The notes below the pieces were generated by a model. The model was given only the letters and a program-made list of their open reading frames with translations. It did not search any database and had not been told where the DNA came from. A stretch of 64,000 nucleotides of DNA from Pseudevernia furfuracea (taxonomy: Eukaryota > Ascomycota > Lecanoromycetes > Lecanorales > Parmeliaceae): positions 21,851-85,850 of the forward strand of contig JAIUPT010000044.1 of NCBI GenBank assembly GCA_022315425.1, given 5' to 3'. How positions within the stretch are numbered: position 1 is the stretch's first letter; each line of letters begins with the position of its first letter. A program made the translations under genes and the position numbers. Of this stretch, positions 1-11,141 are shown piece after piece.

Positions 1-845
1 TGCCGACGTATGTGTGCCACGTTGCTGGTGCGTGAAGCGTCAAGCCTTTGTATGTGACCTCATGACCATGGTGACCACCTACAACATCGAACTCTTGCTT
101 CGGCATCTGTCCACATGCATTGCAAACCAATGCAGTGGTATTGCAAAACCTGATGATCACGATACCTGATGCCATTCCCCTGAATTGCTGTACGCTTGCG
201 CAAGCTGAAACAGGAGGTTGCCTGACTTTCCATTCCCGACAAGCCTTGTCCTGCGCAGTGACGCAGCGCCGGCTCTTGTCGCCGGCCCGACAGGCCTGTC
301 CCCAGGCGGTCATGATTGCAATCGACTGTCGCAATTCTCAGAAGCGTACGCTGCTTGTCAAGAATTTGCCTACACCTGACCGATTAGTCATCTCGCCAGT
401 CAAGCTTGTTCAGAGGAAACTTGACCATGCAAGCGCAAGGCAGACTAAACTCACGGCGGAGCGCATATTGACACAAACAAAGTCAGCTCTGCAGTCTTGC
501 GCTTCCGTCCGCCGCCAGCACTCTTTCTTTCCGCAGCCTCTGCAGTGTGCACTTCGACTGATGTCGTGCTTGAGGCCCTCGAGATACCAGACGTTGAGCG
601 CTCGCTTGACACCTTAGTGTGGCAAGTTACCCATGTCAGATTTGAGCAGAAGCCTGTGGGCTCTCAATCAGCAAGAGCGCTCAGCCGTATTCTGAACATA
701 TGGATCACTAGATGTGATGAGGGACAAGCAGGCATTTTTTGGAGCTGCAGGAAAAGCTTGTCGACAGCAGCACCAGAAAAAAGAAGCAGGTCAGTCACTC
801 CATATAAAATCATCAAGGTGACACCGTTCTGTGAGTTGAGCAGCT
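1..845. other. No confident gene; weak open frames only
   Basis: Several frames stay open for 100-165 codons on the plus strand, but none shows a domain I recognise and the overlapping frames disagree with each other. The stretch could be 5' flanking DNA or early exons of the large plus-strand gene that follows. No promoter motif stands out. Confidence 0.3.
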
Positions 846-1250
846 GTGACGCCTCGACAGGTAGCTGCGCAACTGCGGTCTTGTGACACAGAGCAAAAAA
901 GAGCAGTGTTGACAGCTGAGGAGCTCAACAACCTTCCTGACGATGCCGAAGACATACGAACAAATTTGGTCGAGCGTATAAGTCACAGTACTGTACTGAT
1001 GAGCGTCAAAATAGCTACACAATACATATATCCTGTTTGACGCCTTACAGGTACTTCTTGATGCCCAAGGCTTCAGCTTTACAAGACCGCAAAGACATTG
1101 CAGTCAGCCGTCAGGAGACATCAAGGCCTTGAAAAGAAACACAAACAATCTGTTCAAAAAAGCCCTTGATAGCTGTAGAAAATGAGTTTAAAGAGCTTTC
1201 TGCAGCATTCACCAAGCGTTGCAGCAGGCAGTGAGTCGCTCTGCCTGAAC
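846..1250 (+). CDS. Possible helical exons upstream of the ankyrin gene
   Basis: I do not recognise a family. One exon-like frame from 846 reads a polar, Glu/Asp-rich stretch (contains TAEELNNLPDDAEDIRTN). After an intron-like gap, frames between about 1050 and 1250 read charged helical sequence (QDRKDIAVSRQE, then ENEFKELSAAFTKRC). The second part needs a one-base frame change to stay open, as in other genes of this window. The composition suits an alpha-helical or coiled-coil segment. It may be the 5' part of the ankyrin/kinase gene downstream, but nothing in the sequence proves the link. Confidence 0.25.
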
Positions 1251-1462
1251 TATCATGCAGCAAGCAGATCCATCGCTCAGTACCTCTGACCAAACCACTG
1301 AGAATATGTAGATTCAAGCCTATTGCTGTGGTCAGTGACTTCCATAATCTGTTTCAGAAGGTGTGCTTGATCAGATTAGCATATCCTTCTGCACCTGCAT
1401 TGAATGCAAAGCGTTGGTCAAACAAGCAGACATGCGCTAGATGATGCTTTGCATGACTATCT

Positions 1463-1770
1463 GTTCCCTTGATAGATTGGATCTCAGATACATGTTCCCA
1501 AGATACACTGATTTGCAGAGCCTGGTAAAGTGCCTGGAATCATAGGGGTATTGTGTTAGATACAGTATGCAGTCAAGCAAGGGTTGTGTTAGGCTGCTCA
1601 ATGCATTGAAATGCATCTCGGAGGCTAATTTTACAGTCATGGAGAAGTGTCGAAGTCGAAAACTGGTCAGATACAATGTAGCGGCTGTCGCTGGCTGTGA
1701 GGTCGAGGCTGACAGTTCTGACGGCCGGCCACGAGTGTAAGCACAACGCATGTAGAGCTGAATCGGGAGG
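1463..1770. repeat. Dispersed repeat family, copy A
   Basis: Two blocks form this copy. The block at 1463-1522 is the reverse complement of sequence seen again at 35492-35550 and, more diverged, at 10389-10425 and 23884-23945. The core at about 1558-1740 matches 10435-10650 (shared ATACAGTATGCAGTCAAGCA, then GAAATGCATCTCGGAGGCTA, then a GAGGCTGACAG...GGCC end). In copy A the block is inverted relative to the core; in copy B it is not. I see no clear target-site duplication or coding capacity. It looks like a non-autonomous interspersed element. Confidence 0.7.
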
Positions 1771-2061
1771 TCAGTGGCATATGTGTAACGCCTACATCGA
1801 TCACCCATGCATCCATACGATTCATCGCACAGTGTGCATGCGTTTAGGATGCCGAATGCTGAAATGGGGTGCGCTTGCATCTGCGATGTCGATCCAGAAT
1901 GAAGTAGCCGAGCGCAGAAGACGGTTCTCTCAGCTGACAGCAGTTGTGATTGTCAAGCATGTCATCGTCAAAGCTTAGCTTGAGCCCGACACACGACACT
2001 GCCAGTACTGCTGTCTTGCCAATGCTAGACGCAGCTTTGTACAAGCTCAGCCGAGCTTGCA

Positions 2062-5000
2062 TTGCAGCTGCAAGTGATACTGTCAGCTAAAGCAAGGTCT
2101 GTATCTGCTCTGCCACAACAGAGTCACTCAGAAGAGCACAGAAGTGCTACAGAAGCAACCGCGGTCTGTTGCAGGAGCTATCAGAGCTGTGTTTTAACAT
2201 GTAATGGCCTCCCAGATATAGCCATCACTCTACATGATGCCGCTCGCCTTGGTGACATAAGGGCTGTACGGTATGCAATGTCCCAGGGCAGCCATGTGGA
2301 CAGCAGGGACTCGCAGGTACCTTCAGCTTCAGAACAGCCTACCTTGTATCTGTATGACTAGCTCACTGCTGTCAATGTGTAACCTCTCCGGACTGAGCTG
2401 GCATCTGATGCTGTGCAGGGTCGAACTGCCTTGATGTATGCAGCTCGTAATGGACATCTCAAGGTGGCGCAAATGCTGTTGTCTCAAGGCCCCCAGTCCC
2501 ATCTGCCACGACAACATGGTGAGGCTTGCAGGCAACTGCAGTTGATTGTGTCTGGCTCTGTTTGCAAAGCAGGCTATGCTAAGCTACTACAGGCCTTGTG
2601 GGCCCCAGCCTTGTACCAGCATGGTCAAGAAGTTAGGTTTTTGTTGCAGGAACGGAATTGCTTGCAAGTGTGCCATAGTGCAAGGTCACCTGCAGATGGT
2701 AGAGCTACTTCTGGCTTGTGGGGCAGACAAGTCAGCTTTTGTTGATAAGGCAAGCCTTTGCCTATCTGGAGTCCAGTCGCTGAACCTGCGCGTGCCTGAA
2801 TAGTGCTTGTAGCCTGGTGCGCTATGCACTTGAGCAGCTGTGAATGCAAAGTCACATGGCACTTTGTATCCTGGAATCCCTGGTAATGTCACAAGACTCT
2901 TTGTGCATGTGGACTACCACGCAGACAGCAGATGCATCTTGACACCCATAGCATGCTTGCCACCTCACATCTGCTGTTTGCAAGCCACAAGAACGCTGTC
3001 AAGCAATTCAGACTGAGAAGTGAACACAATGATTTGCACTGGCAGCAACGAAATGTAGAGGAGTTTGCAGCACAATGCGTGCCAGCATGAGATCTGTGCT
3101 TGCATCAGGAAGAAGAGGATCCCAGTCCCATATCGCACCTTGAGCCAGGTAACCTGGCAACTGGGGCTGTTTGGCAACACAATGTGCAGTGCAGTTATTG
3201 AAACCTTAACAATGTCATGGCCATGTTATGCGGCATCAGCTTACCTGAGCAGGGCAGCATGTTGCATGCAGTCACAAAGAGAAAGGTCACGATGCTTTCA
3301 CACTTGGCACCTGCTGGTCTATTTGTCACATCTTGGGCTGCAGGTATGGTAAACACTGGCTACCTTGGAAATGAACGGTGACAAAGCAACTGTCTGTCTT
3401 CTTGCTCTCCCTTCTGGGTGCCAAGGTTCTGTGTGCTCACACAAAATTTCAGGCTGTACCACTTTCAGAGCAGAGAGCATGGTGCCCAAACTGAAGGAGT
3501 GCTGTCTCTTGGGTGAGTGTGTGACAATAATCAATGCATCTGTTACTGCTGATCAGTGCAATACTTGTTGACTGCCAGCTCTCAGCTCACATTAACTTAT
3601 GCCTGCTTGACCCCTGACGTCGTATGGGTTTTTGTACAAGCTGCAGGGCTGTCTTGTGAGGAGTCCTGAAAGACAAAAATTCAAATTGTGATTTATTGAT
3701 TGACTGATCAGCCTAACATCATACACCACAAACTGTTTCTGCAGCAATGCATCATACATGCCAGAGATCCAAACACCTTTGAAGATCTTTGTTGAAAAAT
3801 CAGGCCAAAAGGTGAGTGCCATTCAAAGGAAGGCAGCATTGTCCAAAGGGGTTGTTCGTGAAGTTGTCACATTATTGCATCACAAGCTGCTGGTTGTAGG
3901 GGACCTGGCCCAGAGTCTATAAACACTATCAATCAGTCTGGCTGCGTGCACAACTCGAGCTGAGCATATCAGCTGGCTTGAAACCTTCAAGGCCGCTGCA
4001 GCAAGTTCCAAGAAGGGGCGCCCCTGTCATCATCATGAAACAAGGCCTCGGGTATGAATCTGTACAGCACACAGAGCAATTGGAAGTTGCAGCTTGAGGA
4101 AGCTGTGTCTCAATGGGAACAAGGTCTTCCAGAGACAGCTGTACCTGATGTTGCTGTGATGCAGGATGAGGCCCTTGGCAGGTTTGACATTGCTCATGAT
4201 GCCATGGGAATAAGCCTCAATGAAGTTTTGGCAATGAAGGCACCTTTGAGCGCAGGGGGCATATGTTGAGTCAAATGATTCAACGCGCTGGGTCACAGGA
4301 GCAGCTCCTTGTGAGCAAGCTCAGCAGCTCTTTCAGGTCTGTCGCAATGCACACTCTGCTTGGCATGAGAGCATGAGGGAGTCTGCCATGTGAACAAAGT
4401 CATACCTCCCTGTACACATCTGAGCTCAGAAGCAGCTGCTGCTGCTTGAAGGGGAAACAACTGGCCGGCATCTTACAGATCCTGACCCTGCTAATCACAA
4501 TCTTGGTCTGGTGCTACAGTCATTACATGGCCAGACTTGACCATCTGTCAGGCCACGAGTGCCGTTGCAAGACACCTAATGCTGGCATGCATTTGAGTGG
4601 CCTCATGCATCTGCATGTTACTACCAACTGATTCAAAGGTACTGACGCAGTCCTTCAAACTTCAGGTACAGCACGTTCTTGCTACAGGCGTCTTGGAGGT
4701 GTCTGAGCTTGCTGCTGCCTGCCAAGGCCTTGACAAACAGCTAGCAGAAGATATGCATTCAGCTGACCAAGCACCACAGCATGCTAGAAGACTGTAAGGT
4801 AGATGCTTGGCTGTGTCTTGACTGCTAGTATTACTGACCCAAGACCCTAATCAAGCAATAGAGCCAGATGAGCACATTAAAGTTTGCTGCAATTGTTACA
4901 CTTGCTCTCAGTCTACCATCAATATGACAGTGGCACAGTGTGTTGACTGCAGCACCTTTGCTGAATATGATGGAGGTCAGTCAGTGATCGAATGAACAAA

Positions 5001-6545
5001 CTTGTGCATTGCAGATGTAGCTTTCTATGGTCTCTTGCAGGCAAGCTTTAAACGCAATTCCTACACGCTTCAGCTGGCTGATCCAAAGATGTGGAAGATG
5101 GTGCAGGACAAGAGTGTGGCTGAGGCAACTAAGACAAGCCTGCTGCGACAGTTTGATGGGCATGTCCAGCAGAAGCTGGATCTGTGCAAGCAGCGTCAAA
5201 AGCAGCAGCACAGCATTCATACCAGCTTGACCACAGCATCCAAGTGTTTGGTGTTCATAGATCCTGCTCCCGCCAGCTTTGGGATGGTCAGCTGATCAGG
5301 GCATGCAACAAAACACCACTCAGCTGCAATTGTATACTAGACTTGCTGCATCATTCCTGGAGACTCAGCAGGCCAGAGAACGTCTGCAACCAATGCATAC
5401 AGAAGGAAGAACAGCTGATGAGCGAGCTGGCCAAAGCCTCTGCACACTTGCTTGCGCGCCTCTATAGAGGTGCTGGAAGAGACTCGTGCCAACATGCATG
5501 TGGGACTTCAAAGGCCAGGAGCAAAAGCATGCTGAAAATCTGACAAGGTATGCGCAGGCAGTGCAGTGTCCATGTGAACTGCAGGCAATGTACATAAAAG
5601 TATCATTACAGTGCCTTCTGCACATGTTTCATGCTTCATGCAGTAATCAGTCTCACGCATGTTGAGTCGTGTGAAGCTTCCAGATTCTGCAAAGTCTTCA
5701 GAATTGCGATAGCGCATATTTCTGGAAGTTGCATGCCAGACTGCAGTGAGCTCATGCAACCACAATAGCAGACATTTCAAGCTCTGATAAAGCATCGACT
5801 GTGCCACTGAAAAGGCCACGTCAAGGTCAGCCATGAATGTTTGCAATTTTACTTTTTGCATTGGTTGGTGGTGCAGGGACGTCAAAGCTCAAAGTGAGGG
5901 GGCTGCACGTACAGCACAGCAGAAGACAGCTGCCCAAGCAGCCATAGCTTCTTGGTCTGAGAGCCAAGACCAGCAGAAGCAGCTGTCAAGGACCCTGGCT
6001 AAAGCAGAATATGATCTTGTATTGTTGCGTCTGGATGAAAAGCATGTAAGCATCCTGCACTTGATCTATGGTGTTCACAGCACACTGAACCAGGCTTTAC
6101 CAGGCGTTATCAGTTGCAGCTCCTGCAAGAAAATTGAACAGCTCCATGTTGCAAGTAAAGCTGATGCTCGAGAAAAGCAGTCATGGAGCCAATATCAAGC
6201 CATCACTAGCAGATGTAAAGACACGTGCGAGGAGACTGAGTACCAATGTGGTTCATGTAGCGGGAAGCCGAGAGAGTAGAGAAGACCATAGCAGAGCTGA
6301 CAACTGCTAAAGCTGCTGTGGCCTTGGGAATGGAGCCGCAAGCTCAGTTACTGGCGTCCCCTGAGCTACTGGACGACCATCCTGAGCTGCACTGGGACCA
6401 AGTTGCAGCCAGCGCAACTCCCCAGCTTGGTGCTGCCAAAAGCTTGCTATGTGAGGGACAGGAAGTTTTGCATTTCCGGTGCGTACACTGCAAACCATGC
6501 CTGCACAGCCGGCTGAACATCTGGCTGATAGCACATCAGTCATGA
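2062..6545 (+). CDS. Ankyrin-repeat and coiled-coil protein, probably the N-terminal part of the kinase/RZ gene
   Basis: Ankyrin repeats are visible in at least three exons: about 2212-2315 (LHDAARLGDIRAVRYAMSQG), about 2419-2490 (GRTALMYAARNGHLKVAQML) and about 2672-2755 (GHLQMVELLLACGADKSA). These keep the TALMxAAxxGH and VxxLLxxGA signatures. Ankyrin repeats normally mediate protein-protein contacts. Further exons at roughly 4054-4266, 5000-5290, 5880-6050 and 6263-6480 encode long, Gln/Ala/Lys/Glu-rich helical segments typical of coiled coils (for example QKTAAQAAIASWSESQDQQ). All lie on the plus strand with intron-sized gaps. The next exon begins a protein kinase domain, so this is likely the N-terminal half of one large gene. 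The start codon and many exon ends are uncertain, and some exons need one-base frame changes. Confidence 0.5.
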
Positions 6546-6659
6546 CCCGGCGCACCCATGCTTCCAACTGCATCAAGCTTGAATTAGCACAGTCAAGCAT
6601 TATCTACTGGGGTTTGCTTGCCCTGCAGAACTCTGCCAGCTTCTTATTGTCCTGCCATA

Positions 6660-6785
6660 CTTGTGCAGACACATCAAATATGTACATGTAGATATGTATA
6701 ATGTCTAATGTGTAATATGTATGTGCAAAATATGTATATGTGTATGTGACATGTATAATGTGACGCTGCTTGTGTACTACACAGG
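6660..6785. repeat. AT-rich TATG/TGTA simple repeat in an intron
   Basis: An imperfect run of TATGTA, TAATGTG and ATGTGTA units, far richer in A+T than its surroundings. It lies between the last coiled-coil exon and the first kinase exon, so it is most simply intronic microsatellite DNA. Confidence 0.7.
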
Positions 6786-9700
6786 TCTCTGTCGGCCCCA
6801 GCTTCAGCTGTGACTGAAGCAGAAGATTCTGATGGTCGCAGATGGGCCTTGAAGCGTGTTGCAGGCAGCGATCAGCTTGCTCGAGAAGCAGACCACTTGG
6901 CCAAGCTTCAGGGTCACCCTCTGATCGTCCCTCTGCAGAGCATATTTGTTGACAGGGGAGTCACGTACCTGCAGATGCCATTCTACCCCAAAGGCAATTT
7001 GCGCATCTGGTTGGAGCAGGTCAAGGTGATATACAAATTCAGGCATGTCCCCTCTTTCCTCATATTGGAAATTTTCTAATGTAAATATGAACTAACATAA
7101 GTATTAATAGTATTTATATTCAAGGTCTGTGTCACTGCCTGTCGTGCACGTGCAGTCTGCGTGACGCAGCTGCTGAGCCACATGTTGTCCTTGTAATGCG
7201 TAACCACATGTTGTCCTTGTAATGCGTTACCACATGTTGTCCTTGTAATGCGTAGCCACATGTTGTCCTTGTAATGCGTAACCATCCTTTTGGCATCAAC
7301 TGGTGACAAAATACATGACGCAGCCTTATGATCGGTCTGACGCTCAGACGCCTTGCAAGGACAGGCTGTTGTCTCATATGTACATGTCGTGCATGAAGCA
7401 GCCATGCGTTGTCATCGCCAGTGTGAAGTGTGCAGGCTGCTAGGCTGAACACTGGTGCCTTGGCTGTGTTGGAAAAGGCTGCTGTCAAATCCACAATGCG
7501 TCAGCTGGCCCAAGCTATTGCCTTCACACATCAGAAAGGTGTCATCCACAGAGACATCAAGCCAGAGAATGTCCTTCTTCAGGACAATGGCACATTGCGC
7601 TGTGTGACTTTGGTGTCAGTAAAGATGTCGTCAGCAGCGCTTATCAGTGCACCGTGAATCTCTCGGCTGCAGGCACCCTGGCCTACTGTGCACCTGAAAC
7701 AGGCAAGTTGGTACTTATGCTGCAAGACCTGTCATCCTTCAATTCAAATGCTCATAGCACAGCATGCATCAGTTGAGCATCCAGCACAACTTTGAAAATG
7801 ACATGGCTTTGCCTGCATTGCTTATGTTGTTTGTGCATAGCGTGCAGTACGTCCAGTGTGATTGCGCATGCGTACACCTATAACACTCTTGTCTCCTCTC
7901 TCTTAGCGTGGATGTGTACACCTGTGATACTCTACAACCATGCCGTGCTTTCGTTATTTTGTCTACAAACATGCTGTGCATTCGCTCTTTGAAAGGCTAC
8001 TCTTGACAGCAAATGTCTACTTCCATGTGTTGCGGGCTTTCTCTTCTATCATCAATGTACTTTGGCTGCAATCATACTGCACTGAGTCGGTGCCGCGGAC
8101 CCTCAAGGGCAGGCAGCAGTACATGGGGAAGTTGTCCCACAGCAGTGGATGTGTGGTCCTTTGGAGTCATGTTGCTAGAAGCGACATCAGGTAACTTTTT
8201 CTCCTGGCTTTCACCCCTCAACAGAATAGCCTTTCAAGCAGGCAGACAAGAGGCGCCTGTTGCTTTATCAAGGAAGGCATTACCATCTGATGACCCCTGG
8301 TTTGACGGCCTCTGGTAGCTGCTTGAGCAGCTGCTACACCCAGCTCCTGACAGACGCCCTAGCATGGACCTGATCCTGTTGTCAGACTTCTTCACCTCCG
8401 ACAGATTTGCGCTGGACAAAAACAGCACACCCATTGACAGGAAGTTCCGCACTCTCAACTCTCACCTGGATGCCCTCGGGCGCAGCACAGGCAGGCTGCC
8501 AGCTCACGCCATTGCTGTGCGCTCAGAACAGACTGCACTGGAAGACATGCTGCAAGCCTTTGCACAAGAGGAGTTGCCCATCTGCAAGGCATTCAACATC
8601 AGCTGGGGCCCTACCAGTCTGCAAAAGCCACTGCAAGAGGTCATGGACCTTGCACTACTCCAGCTCAGCAACAGCTGCGGCTTGTTCCAGCAATGTGATG
8701 AAGCTGTGAAGCTGCATCGCACCTACCTGCCGCCAGTCTGGAAGGACAACCAGGAGCCTGCCTCTGTTGAGGCAGTACAAGGCTTGTGGCTGCATTCTGG
8801 CCAGTGCTTATTGGAAGGGATCCACATTCCTGTCAGCTTCTCAGCAGCCCGGCACTGTGTGCTGGTGGGCAATGAGCTGCTGTCAAGCAGCACAGATGAG
8901 TGCACCGCCATGAGCTGCTGTCAAGCAGCACAGATGAGTGCACCGCCATGAGCTGCTGTCAAGCAGCACAGATGAGTGCACCGCCATGAGCTGCTGTCAA
9001 GCAGCACAGATGAGTGCACCGCCATGAGCTGCTGTCAAGCAGCACAGATGAGTGCACCGCCATGAGCTGCTGTCAAGCAGCACAGATGAGTGCACCGCCA
9101 TGAGCTGCTGTCAAGCAGCACAGATGAGTGCACTGCCATGATGGCAGACTTTTGATCCAGAGGAAGCACAGAGGCTGAGGCAGGTGCTGGCAGTCCACCA
9201 TGGCGATGGGAGTGAGCTGATGCTGTCAGTGGGCAGCATTCTGGGCACCCCAGAAGCAACTTTGGTCGCAGATGCCACCAAGGAAGGCGTTGTCTGCCGC
9301 AAGGTAAGAGCATAGTACTGCTTGTTAAATGTGGCCATGTATGGTCTCAGGCCCCACATTGCACATTCTTGCTGCTGCAGAAAGGCTCTGTTTGGACTAG
9401 CTTGCCAATCACAATGGCAGCTGACACCAACATTGCTTGCAATGACGAAACGGATCACAGCGAAGTCAGCCAACTTAGCTCATGGCTGCTTGCCTTGATG
9501 GCTGTCTTGCATGTGAATGCTTTTGGACAACCTTGGCTCAGAATCATTTTGACCCTGGGGCCCTGGGGCAATCATGCACTTGTGAGACTCAAGCTTCCAA
9601 AGCTGCGCTTGATGGCTTGTAGGTGAGGACAGTATCTGGTTGAAGACAGGCGCCCTTATCTGGAGGCTGTCAAGGAAGGATTCTGGGCTCTGCGTCTAGC

Positions 9701-11136
9701 AGACCACCTGGAGCACTTTTCTGGTGTTGAGCTTGCCTCACTGTTTTTAAAGAGCAATATATAGATGTGGACAGATTGATTGATTCTCTCTGCATGGAGC
9801 AAGGAGAAGAAGAAGTGCAAACTACTCAAGAATGGTTGCACCGTTTTGTCAAGACATTGTCAGAACACAGCATCAGGGTGTTTTTGGCATGCGTCGCCAA
9901 TAGGTTGACTCTGTCCACAGCAGGGCAAACTATCATAGTTGAGGTATGCAGTCAGCTTCAGCAGCCCAGATTATTTCCAGTTGCCAGCCACATGCAGCTG
10001 CCCGCTTGTGCGTCATATCAAGTCCTTTGCCTCACGCATGAATGCTGCATTGCGGCTGGGAGAGTACTTGATGAGAACTGATGCCCAGCATGAGCAGCGC
10101 CTGACAAGAGAAGAAGAAAGGGCAGTAGCCCAGGCAATGGATGGAGACATCAGGCCTGGTGGGCAGTACAAATGTGGTTGTGGCTATATATATGCCATTG
10201 GTGAGTGCGGTGGACATATGCAGCAAGCAAGCTGTCCTGGATGTGGCAGCTATATTGGGGGAGCTTCACATCGGTTAGAGGCAATAATGTGCATGCTGGC
10301 TTTGATGGTGCTACAGCGCCTGCGTGGCCTCAGTGATGTGTTGGCTGGCGGTGTGTGCATAGAACGTTCTGTGTTTTGGACAAAGTGTATCCTTGGGAAA
10401 GTGTATCTGAGATCCAATCTGACAGAACACAAAGACAATACAGTATGCGGTCAAGCAAGGTTGTGTTAGGCTGCGCAATGCATGGAAATGCATCTCGGAG
10501 GCTACATTTACAGTCAGGAAGAGTAGAGTCGCTAACTGAGAAGCTGCTGTGACAATAATTATGGCGTCTGTTATTGACTGTTAGGGCGAGGCTGACAGGT
10601 CCCTGTGGCCGCCCACAACTAAAGCAAGTGGTATCAGCCATGGCCAGTGTCATCCTAGCACACAACCTGCTAGCGATTCTTGTGGCGTTTGCACAACATA
10701 TGGATGCATCAGTGGTGACACACCATGCGCACAACATATTCCTGCCAGGTGTACTACAGCAGAAACGTTGCCAAGACCTCGCATGCTGCCAATTACACAT
10801 TGCAACTTATCACAAAGCTTATGCATTGAATTGGCAAACGCACAGTCAGACCATCACAGTAGTGATTCATTTCACACTGACATCATCACTGCTGTCGAAA
10901 AATTATACCACCATGCACAAGACCACATTGACGCACTGTGCATCATTCCACAATCTTTACTCGTAGATACATAGCCAACGCTCATTGACAGCACAGCACA
11001 TCGATATGAACTCATGCAATCTCGCTGCCAGCTGTACAACACAAGAAAGGAGATGCCAGACACACGCCAATTCCTTGAGGTGCATTCTTCCAGGCCATCC
11101 TCAGTGATCAGGCTGCTTCTGCAGCTGTCAAGGTAG
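6786..11136 (+). CDS. Ser/Thr protein kinase with C-terminal RZ-type zinc finger
   Basis: The kinase domain starts about 6810: WALKRV carries the ATP-binding Lys, AREADHL the partner Glu. About 7495-7690 holds the catalytic loop HRDIKPEN, then LCDFGVSK (DFG) and GTLAYCAPE. VDVWSFGVMLLEA lies near 8150. One base appears missing about 7600, just before DFG. A helical region follows (8360-8870), then a minisatellite, exons near 9154-9305 and 9635-9765, and at about 10140-10270 an RZ finger with CGCGYIYAIGECGG and CPGCGSYIGGASHRL. RZ fingers are known from RNF213 and ZNFX1, which act in innate immunity and ubiquitin signalling. More exon-like sequence reaches a TAG at 11134-11136, with an in-frame TAG at 10972. 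A dispersed repeat sits between the finger and this tail. The gene may be continuous with the ankyrin exons upstream. Confidence 0.6.
7178..7286. repeat. 26-bp minisatellite, four copies
   Basis: Four nearly identical tandem units of CCACATGTTGTCCTTGTAAT plus GCGTAA, differing at one or two bases each. They lie in the intron between the exons holding the kinase Lys/Glu pair and the HRD loop. No coding role is apparent. Confidence 0.9.
8872..9140. repeat. 38-bp minisatellite, seven copies, in or beside coding sequence
   Basis: Seven nearly perfect head-to-tail copies of a 38-base unit beginning ATGAGCTGCTGTCAAGCAGC and ending in GTGCACCGCC; only the last copy differs (ACTGCC). Because 38 is not a multiple of three, each copy shifts the frame. 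The upstream kinase frame runs into the array and stops after about two units, while clean coding sequence resumes at 9154 (DPEEAQRLRQVLAVHHGDG). Either the array lies in an intron that ends at CAG about 9147, or it interrupts the gene. Confidence 0.95.
10380..10655. repeat. Dispersed repeat family, copy B
   Basis: This copy matches copy A over most of its length: block CTTGGGAAAGTGTATCTGAG at 10392 onward, then core from about 10437 (ACAGTATGCGGTCAAGCAAG, GGAAATGCATCTCGGAGGCT) to the GAGGCTGACAGGTCC...GGCCGCCCAC end near 10620. Here block and core have the same orientation, unlike copy A. It lies just 3' of the RZ-finger exon, so it may sit in an intron or may have displaced the original 3' end of that gene. 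Confidence 0.75.
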
Positions 11137-11141
11137 CTCCC

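Noticed and set aside
120..617. 165-codon plus-strand ORF
   Set aside because: No family features and it overlaps other equally open frames; not reported as a gene.
7178..9140. Tandem repeats considered as a CRISPR array
   Set aside because: The 26-bp and 38-bp units abut directly without unique spacers; these are minisatellites in a eukaryotic gene.
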